Below are positions 7,009 through 7,574 of a stretch of DNA of 7,574 nt, one piece after another; the stretch's first letter is position 1, and each line of letters opens with the position of its first letter. Below the pieces are notes generated by a model, which had not been told where the DNA came from, did no database searches, and was given only the letters and a program-made list of their open reading frames with translations. Source of the DNA: Flavobacteriales bacterium. Lineage in GTDB: Bacteria; Bacteroidota; Bacteroidia; Flavobacteriales_F; PHOS-HE28. The DNA lies in contig JALOLX010000058.1 of assembly GCA_025455765.1 (NCBI GenBank), positions 1 to 7,574 of the forward strand, written 5' to 3'. A program made the position numbers and the translations under genes.

Positions 7009-7574
7009 GCTCCTCGCCCTGGCCCTGCTCTGGGTCTGCGCTGCACAGGCGGCCAAGATCCTGGTGCCCATGGACGGCAGTCAGCGCGACCACCTCAAGG
7101 CGTATGGTGTGGCCTTCTGGGCCCTGCAGCGCGATGTGCCGATCGACTGGTTGCTGAACTATCGGGGAGGCAGCTTCCTGGTGGACCAGTACAAGACCTT
7201 GGAGCAGGAGCTCACCATCCGCGGCGTCACGTTCCAAGTGATCGCGGACGGGCAGGCGGCGGCCATCCTGGCGGAGATCGCCGACCTTGGTGATGACCTA
7301 TGCGGAGATCCCCTATGAACGGATCTACGATGCGCAGATCATCAGTGGCGTGCTGCCGCAGTACGATTGGCTGCACCTGCACCACGAGGACTTCACCGGG
7401 CAGTACGGCAAGTTCTGGCGCAACTACCGCAACGCCCCTTGGTACCAGCAACAAGTGCAGGACAGCGAGGCCATTGCCGCCCAGCTCGGTTACGCCAAGG
7501 TGAGCGAAATGAAGCTGGCGGTGGCTTCCCGCATCCGCGACTACGTGGCCGGCGGTGGCTACCTCTTCACGATG
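6989..7574 (+). pseudogene. Exported 'asparagine synthetase B'-like gene, frameshifted and cut by the window end
   Basis: The first reading frame gives a signal peptide (MTSLRSKLLALALLWVCAAQA) followed by AKILVPMDGSQRDHLKAYGVAFWAL and LLNYRGGSFLV, and stops at 7316-7318. From about 7287 a different frame stays open to the window end and reads TYAEIPYERIYDAQ, YDWLHLHHEDFTGQYGKF and DYVAGGGYLFTM. Both halves match one Bacteroidota family, of about 400 residues, that is often labelled asparagine synthetase B. I see no glutaminase or synthetase motifs that would justify that enzyme name, so the function is unknown. Between the halves about 30-40 family residues appear to be missing, and the frame change implies a loss of 3n+2 nt. 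This may be real decay or an assembly error. The start at 6989 overlaps dnaB by 20 bp and suggests cotranscription. An ATG at 6974 is also possible but gives a poorer signal peptide. Confidence 0.75.

Noticed and set aside
5443..7071. A 542-residue open frame antisense to dnaB
   Set aside because: It is antisense to a clearly conserved gene. High-GC codon use produces such long shadow frames, and its histidine- and valine-rich translation resembles no family.
7271..7310. Programmed ribosomal frameshift in the last gene
   Set aside because: No slippery heptamer or downstream structure is evident, and a block of family residues is missing, which slipping would not explain.

Overview
The window looks like a piece of chromosome from a GC-rich member of the Bacteroidota, probably Flavobacteriales-like. 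Four things support this. The rRNA sequences resemble that phylum. No start codon has a clear Shine-Dalgarno sequence. Several genes are preceded by an octamer close to the Bacteroidota -7 promoter element TAnnTTTG. The proteins (a DUF4369-like/TlpA thioredoxin, a lipoprotein with a C-R-K-E-E-D export-type signal, a DnaB with a GKLPPQ amino-terminal motif, and the Bacteroidota 'asparagine synthetase B'-like protein) are typical of the group. The placement rests on remembered family features, not on a search.

Layout: the end of an rRNA operon lies at 1-725 (3' part of 23S, 5S, strong intrinsic terminator). A periplasmic thioredoxin-like gene (758-2098, +) follows and converges on ispE (2088-2909, -) with an 11-bp overlap. 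ispE is divergent from accA (2998-3963, +) across an 88-bp promoter region carrying the same octamer in both directions. accA converges, with no gap at all, on a surface-lipoprotein gene (3964-5250, -). A 213-bp region then leads to dnaB (5464-7008, +). The last 586 bp hold the start of an exported 'asparagine synthetase B'-like gene that overlaps the end of dnaB, is interrupted by a frame change, and runs off the window.

The genes are mostly housekeeping: isoprenoid precursor synthesis (ispE), the first step of fatty-acid synthesis (accA), replication (dnaB), and envelope redox chemistry (TlpA-like). They are linked by close packing more than by a shared pathway. I see no mobile element, CRISPR array, tRNA, phage or defence system, and no convincing undescribed multi-gene system.

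The most striking observations are two internal losses. The 23S rRNA passes from the peptidyl-transferase region directly into the 3' part of domain VI, lacking roughly 115 nt that include the sarcin-ricin loop. The last gene lacks about 30-40 codons and changes frame at about 7283-7290. Two similar-sized losses in 7.5 kb suggest an assembly fault, although real degeneration cannot be excluded. Other points worth checking are near-leaderless promoters, a 13-bp inverted repeat across the accA/lipoprotein stop codons, and an SSB-like acidic tip at the end of DnaB.
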